Shown here: positions 5,510-7,358 of the stretch, in pieces | Layout of the letters: each line of letters starts with the position of its first letter | How positions within the stretch are numbered: the stretch's first letter is position 1 | Source of the DNA: Caldifarciminota bacterium | Lineage (GTDB): Bacteria > Hydrothermota > Hydrothermia > LBFQ01 > DSFT01 | Direction: 5' to 3' | Length of the DNA: 7,358 nt | Assembly (NCBI GenBank): GCA_015494735.1 | Contig: WGAQ01000045.1 | Span: 1-7,358, forward strand | Made by a program: the position numbers and the translations under genes | The notes under the pieces: generated by a model | What the model saw: only the letters and a program-made list of their open reading frames with translations | Databases searched by the model: none | Told to the model about the DNA's origin: nothing

Positions 5510-6295
5510 ATGAAGAAGAAAGGCCTTATCGCTTTCGACCTGGATGGAACCCTCATCGATGGATTCGACAGATTCTATCCCGGACGTATGGAGACCATAG
5601 AGGAACTATCGAGGGAGTACTACATAACCATCGCAAGCGGAAGAAGCTGGGAGAGCATAAGGAGATTTGCATTCCTCCTGAATATAGAGATTCCCTATAT
5701 CAGTTATGACGGCGCACTTCTCCGGGACAGGGAGGGAAGGACTTACGATGCTATATTCATGGACTCGAAGGAACTTAGGAGGATGGAGGAGTTTCAGAGG
5801 AGATACTCTGTCCCCTTCGTCCTGTTCGATGAGAACCATTCCATAATCCACCCCCAGGTGGAAGAGTATGGCACTATAGTGACCCACTGGAGATTGAATT
5901 ATATAAAGGATTACACCTTCGACCTCTCGGGAAGACCATCCATAAAACTCATAATGATGAGGGAAAATTACGCACTCATCAGGGAAATATTTCGCCATGT
6001 TGTATGCATGCGGGGAGGTCTGCGGGGTATCTATATGTACCCCAGCAGAAAGAGGAAGGGGCTGTGGATACTGGATATGACGCACGAGAGCGTCAACAAG
6101 GGACTTGCCCTACGGAAACTGTCGGACATACTGAATGTGGAAAAGGTAATATCTGTTGGGGATTATCTGAACGATATTCCCATGTTCCGGGTCAGTGATA
6201 TATCGGTTGCCATAGAGCCAACCCTGAATCCGGTGAGGCAGGAGGCAGATTACGTTATATCGGATTTCAGGGACCTTCTGGGAATACTGCTTTAG
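5510..6295 (+). CDS. Cof-type HAD-IIB family phosphatase
   Basis: The 261-residue protein carries all HAD motifs. Motif I is FDLDGTLIDG with nucleophile D10 and acid/base D12. Motif II is S43 in ITIASGRS. Motif III is K197 in ESVNKGLAL. Motif IV is GDYLNDIPMF with G217-D218 and N221-D222. The long segment between motifs II and III (about 65-190) is the C2-type cap of the Cof/YbiV-like group. Members are cytosolic magnesium-dependent phosphatases acting on sugar phosphates, nucleotides, PLP or related small esters; the substrate here is not predictable. The first supportable starts are ATG 5510 or the adjacent TTG 5507. A TTG at 5498 also keeps the frame, but it would use the last base of the presumed -10 box. 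The stop codon overlaps the stop of the convergent pgeF gene. Spacing from the phnD-like gene is 47 bases, with a hairpin between, so it is probably a separate transcript. Confidence 0.93.
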   Translation: MKKKGLIAFDLDGTLIDGFDRFYPGRMETIEELSREYYITIASGRSWESIRRFAFLLNIEIPYISYDGALLRDREGRTYDAIFMDSKELRRMEEFQRRYSVPFVLFDENHSIIHPQVEEYGTIVTHWRLNYIKDYTFDLSGRPSIKLIMMRENYALIREIFRHVVCMRGGLRGIYMYPSRKRKGLWILDMTHESVNKGLALRKLSDILNVEKVISVGDYLNDIPMFRVSDISVAIEPTLNPVRQEADYVISDFRDLLGILL

Positions 6296-6948
6296 GATGG
6301 CAGAATCTCTACAGTGCTTATGAGACGGCTCCTGTCTTTCCTCTTCCTGTAGGAGTACAATCTGTCATCTTCGTAGGTGCAGGCGGGGGGAGGAATTATG
6401 ATTTTTATGCCGTGCTCAACGAGTATGCTCCTGTTGAATTCGAATATGTCCAGGTAAAGTTTGCCGTCCCTTGTGTGGAAGAAATCCGGAGGAAAGAATT
6501 CCCTCAAATCTTCGCCCACTTCGTAGCATTTGCCGCAGATTCCCGGTCCGAATGCAGCCACCATATCTTCCGGCGAACTTCCGAACCTCTCGAAAAATAT
6601 TTCCAGACCCTTCCTGACTATTCCCTTATAACTTCCACGCCATCCCGCATGGAGGATTCCGGCAACGCGCTTTCTAATATCCATGAGGAAGACCGGATAA
6701 CAGTCGGCAGTTCTAACTCCGATGCTGATTCCGGGGAGATTCGTTATCAGCCCGTCTCCCTCGATTTCGCCCCGGGGTATGACCTCCGGGTCATCTATGA
6801 CGAAAATATGGGCGGAATGGACCTGTTTCAGGTGGGCATACATTTCAATCTCATCATCGGTAGCGAGCCGGGTCGAGGTCCGTGCCAGGAAACCGGATAT
6901 TCCATCGAGAAGGAAGAATTTCCCGTCGAAGACCCAGCGGATATTCAT
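6292..6948 (-). CDS. pgeF: PgeF/YfiH-family (polyphenol oxidase/laccase-domain) purine nucleoside phosphorylase-like protein
   Basis: From ATG 6948 the protein has 218 residues with the family motifs: KQVHS with H44, GDGLIT (64-69), VRTADCYPV with C83, ILHAGWRGS with H100, and FGPGICGKCYEVG with C138/C141. Near the end lie PACTYED and YSYRKRKDRS. H44, C83 and H100 correspond to the zinc site of YfiH-type enzymes. Characterised relatives phosphorolyse purine nucleosides or deaminate adenosine, and E. coli PgeF edits peptidoglycan precursors, so 'polyphenol oxidase' is a legacy label. The protein is shorter than the usual 240-270 residues: the stretch before QVH is only about 40 residues and lacks the usual GG...NLG...N-R block. 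A frame extends 39 codons upstream to GTG 7065, but that extension has no family resemblance. A TAAAAT box 7 bases before ATG 6948 favours the short form. Confidence 0.9.
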   Translation of the reverse strand: MNIRWVFDGKFFLLDGISGFLARTSTRLATDDEIEMYAHLKQVHSAHIFVIDDPEVIPRGEIEGDGLITNLPGISIGVRTADCYPVFLMDIRKRVAGILHAGWRGSYKGIVRKGLEIFFERFGSSPEDMVAAFGPGICGKCYEVGEDLREFFPPDFFHTRDGKLYLDIFEFNRSILVEHGIKIIIPPPACTYEDDRLYSYRKRKDRSRLISTVEILPS

Positions 6949-6955
6949 GGGAGAA

Positions 6956-6961
6956 ATTTTA
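6956..6961 (-). promoter_or_regulatory. Candidate leaderless -10 box (TAAAAT) of pgeF
   Basis: The minus strand reads GAGTAAAATTTCTCCC then ATG, leaving 7 bases between TAAAAT and the start. No Shine-Dalgarno site is present, since the intervening bases are pyrimidine-rich. No clear -35 is found, although TTTAAA lies 9 bases upstream of the box. Confidence 0.45.
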
Positions 6962-7048
6962 CTCGTGGACTTTAAACTTGGAATATGGATGGAAGGATTT
7001 TCATTCGAGATGTCGGAATGTATTTCGGTTTCAGGCGGAATCCCATAA

Positions 7049-7054
7049 ATTTTA
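7049..7054 (-). promoter_or_regulatory. Second TAAAAT box upstream of pgeF
   Basis: On the minus strand TAAAAT lies 15 bases after the GTTAAC core of the 11-bp repeat at 7065-7075. It could be an alternative upstream promoter giving pgeF a leader of roughly 95 bases, or a chance match in AT-rich sequence. Confidence 0.25.
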
Positions 7055-7064
7055 CCTAATACCA

Positions 7065-7075
7065 CTTATGTTAAC
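7065..7075. repeat. 11-bp intergenic repeat CTTATGTTAAC, copy 2
   Basis: This is an exact copy of 4568-4578, placed in the divergent region between pgeF and the 7204 frame. Read leftward it precedes a TAAAAT at nearly the same distance as copy 1 precedes the phnD-like box. Confidence 0.4.
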
Positions 7076-7173
7076 TAACGCATGAAAGAACACCAAAACC
7101 ACAAAACAAAATAAACCCTGCCACCCTCCCGACCGTGGAAAGCAGAATTCTTGAGAAATCCATACTGGAAAAT

Positions 7174-7183
7174 TAATCGATTA
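7174..7183. repeat. 10-bp perfect palindrome TAATCGATTA
   Basis: The sequence equals its own reverse complement and lies four bases upstream of the TAAAAT box at 7188. That position in a promoter spacer would suit a dimeric repressor. The rest of 6949-7203 holds an A/C-skewed stretch (7085-7134) and no gene that I can support. Confidence 0.3.
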
Positions 7184-7187
7184 GCAT

Positions 7188-7193
7188 TAAAAT
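7188..7193 (+). promoter_or_regulatory. Candidate -10 box (TAAAAT) of the 7204 frame
   Basis: ATTAAAATTTG lies with TAAAAT ending 10 bases before the ATG at 7204, leaving room for a leader of only about 3-4 bases. The bases between, TTGCAGAGTA, contain no good Shine-Dalgarno site. Confidence 0.4.
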
Positions 7194-7203
7194 TTGCAGA
7201 GTA

Positions 7204-7358
7204 ATGAAGAAGCATCTCAGAGAACTTCTCAGGTGCCTTTATGCGAAGAAATTGATGATGCACCTTCTGGAGCTGGACAGGGAAATTGAGATAGTGATCC
7301 GGGAGGTGGAAAGCGTTTCAGACAGGTATATCCGCCTCCGGAAGAAAATAATCAGAAA
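7204..7358 (+). CDS. Start of an unrecognised helix-rich protein (3' partial)
   Basis: The frame begins at ATG 7204 and is open for 51 codons to the window edge. It begins MKKHLRELLRCLYAKK and continues with a leucine- and charge-rich pattern ending in RLRKKIIR. It looks alpha-helical, possibly coiled coil, with no membrane segment so far. Codon choice (AGG, AGA, ATA, GAA/GAG) matches the other genes, which supports coding. It has the same TAAAAT-close-to-start arrangement as four neighbours. I do not recognise a family from this fragment. Confidence 0.5.
   Translation, partial: MKKHLRELLRCLYAKKLMMHLLELDREIEIVIREVESVSDRYIRLRKKIIR

Noticed and set aside
6970..7046. 24-codon minus-strand frame beginning MGFRLKPK between the two TAAAAT boxes upstream of pgeF
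   Set aside because: TAAAAT (7054-7049) ends only 2 bases before its ATG, too close for a leaderless start. There is no Shine-Dalgarno site, and the peptide has no recognisable feature.
6949..7065. 39-codon N-terminal extension of pgeF from GTG 7065
   Set aside because: The extension shows no family resemblance, and the ATG at 6948 has the TAAAAT arrangement common to neighbouring genes.
7082..7114. Tiny plus-strand frame MKEHQNHKTK
   Set aside because: It is ten codons in an A/C-rich low-complexity tract, with no ribosome binding site.

Overview
The window looks like a chromosomal segment from an uncultured, probably thermophilic bacterium. Arg is mostly AGG/AGA and Ile is often ATA in all genes, which is typical of thermophiles. 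The first gene joins LVIVD beta-propeller repeats to a C-terminal tail resembling a type IX secretion (Por) sorting domain. That combination points to an FCB-related or candidate WOR-3/Hydrothermota-type lineage; the lineage is inference only. I see no insertion sequence, CRISPR array, tRNA, rRNA or phage gene, and no clear multi-gene novel system.

Layout. Bases 1-1902 (+) are the 3' part of a secreted LVIVD-repeat protein, ending in a hairpin terminator. Bases 3883-1992 (-) are a two-gene operon: a SEC-C zinc-motif protein of unknown role, then a YmdB-family metallophosphoesterase, joined by an ATGA overlap. From a divergent intergenic region (3884-4087), a small PD-(D/E)XK nuclease-like protein is read rightward (4088-4510). 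It is followed by a PhnD-type ABC transporter substrate-binding lipoprotein (4605-5462) and a Cof-type HAD phosphatase (5510-6295). The HAD gene converges, with a 4-base overlap, on a leftward PgeF/YfiH-family gene (6948-6292). After a 255-bp intergenic stretch, a helix-rich reading frame starts at 7204 and runs off the right edge.

The genes are mostly housekeeping or accessory and do not form one pathway. YmdB, HAD and PgeF all act on nucleotides or phosphate esters, but nothing in the layout links them beyond proximity.

The most interesting signal is in the starts. Five of seven visible starts (ymdB, phnD-like, HAD, pgeF, and the 7204 frame) have the hexamer TAAAAT only 6-11 bases before the start codon and no convincing Shine-Dalgarno site. 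The SEC-C and nuclease-like genes instead have strong AGGAGG sites, and their nearest -10-like boxes lie much farther upstream. This is the pattern expected if TAAAAT is a -10 box and many transcripts are leaderless or have leaders of a few bases.
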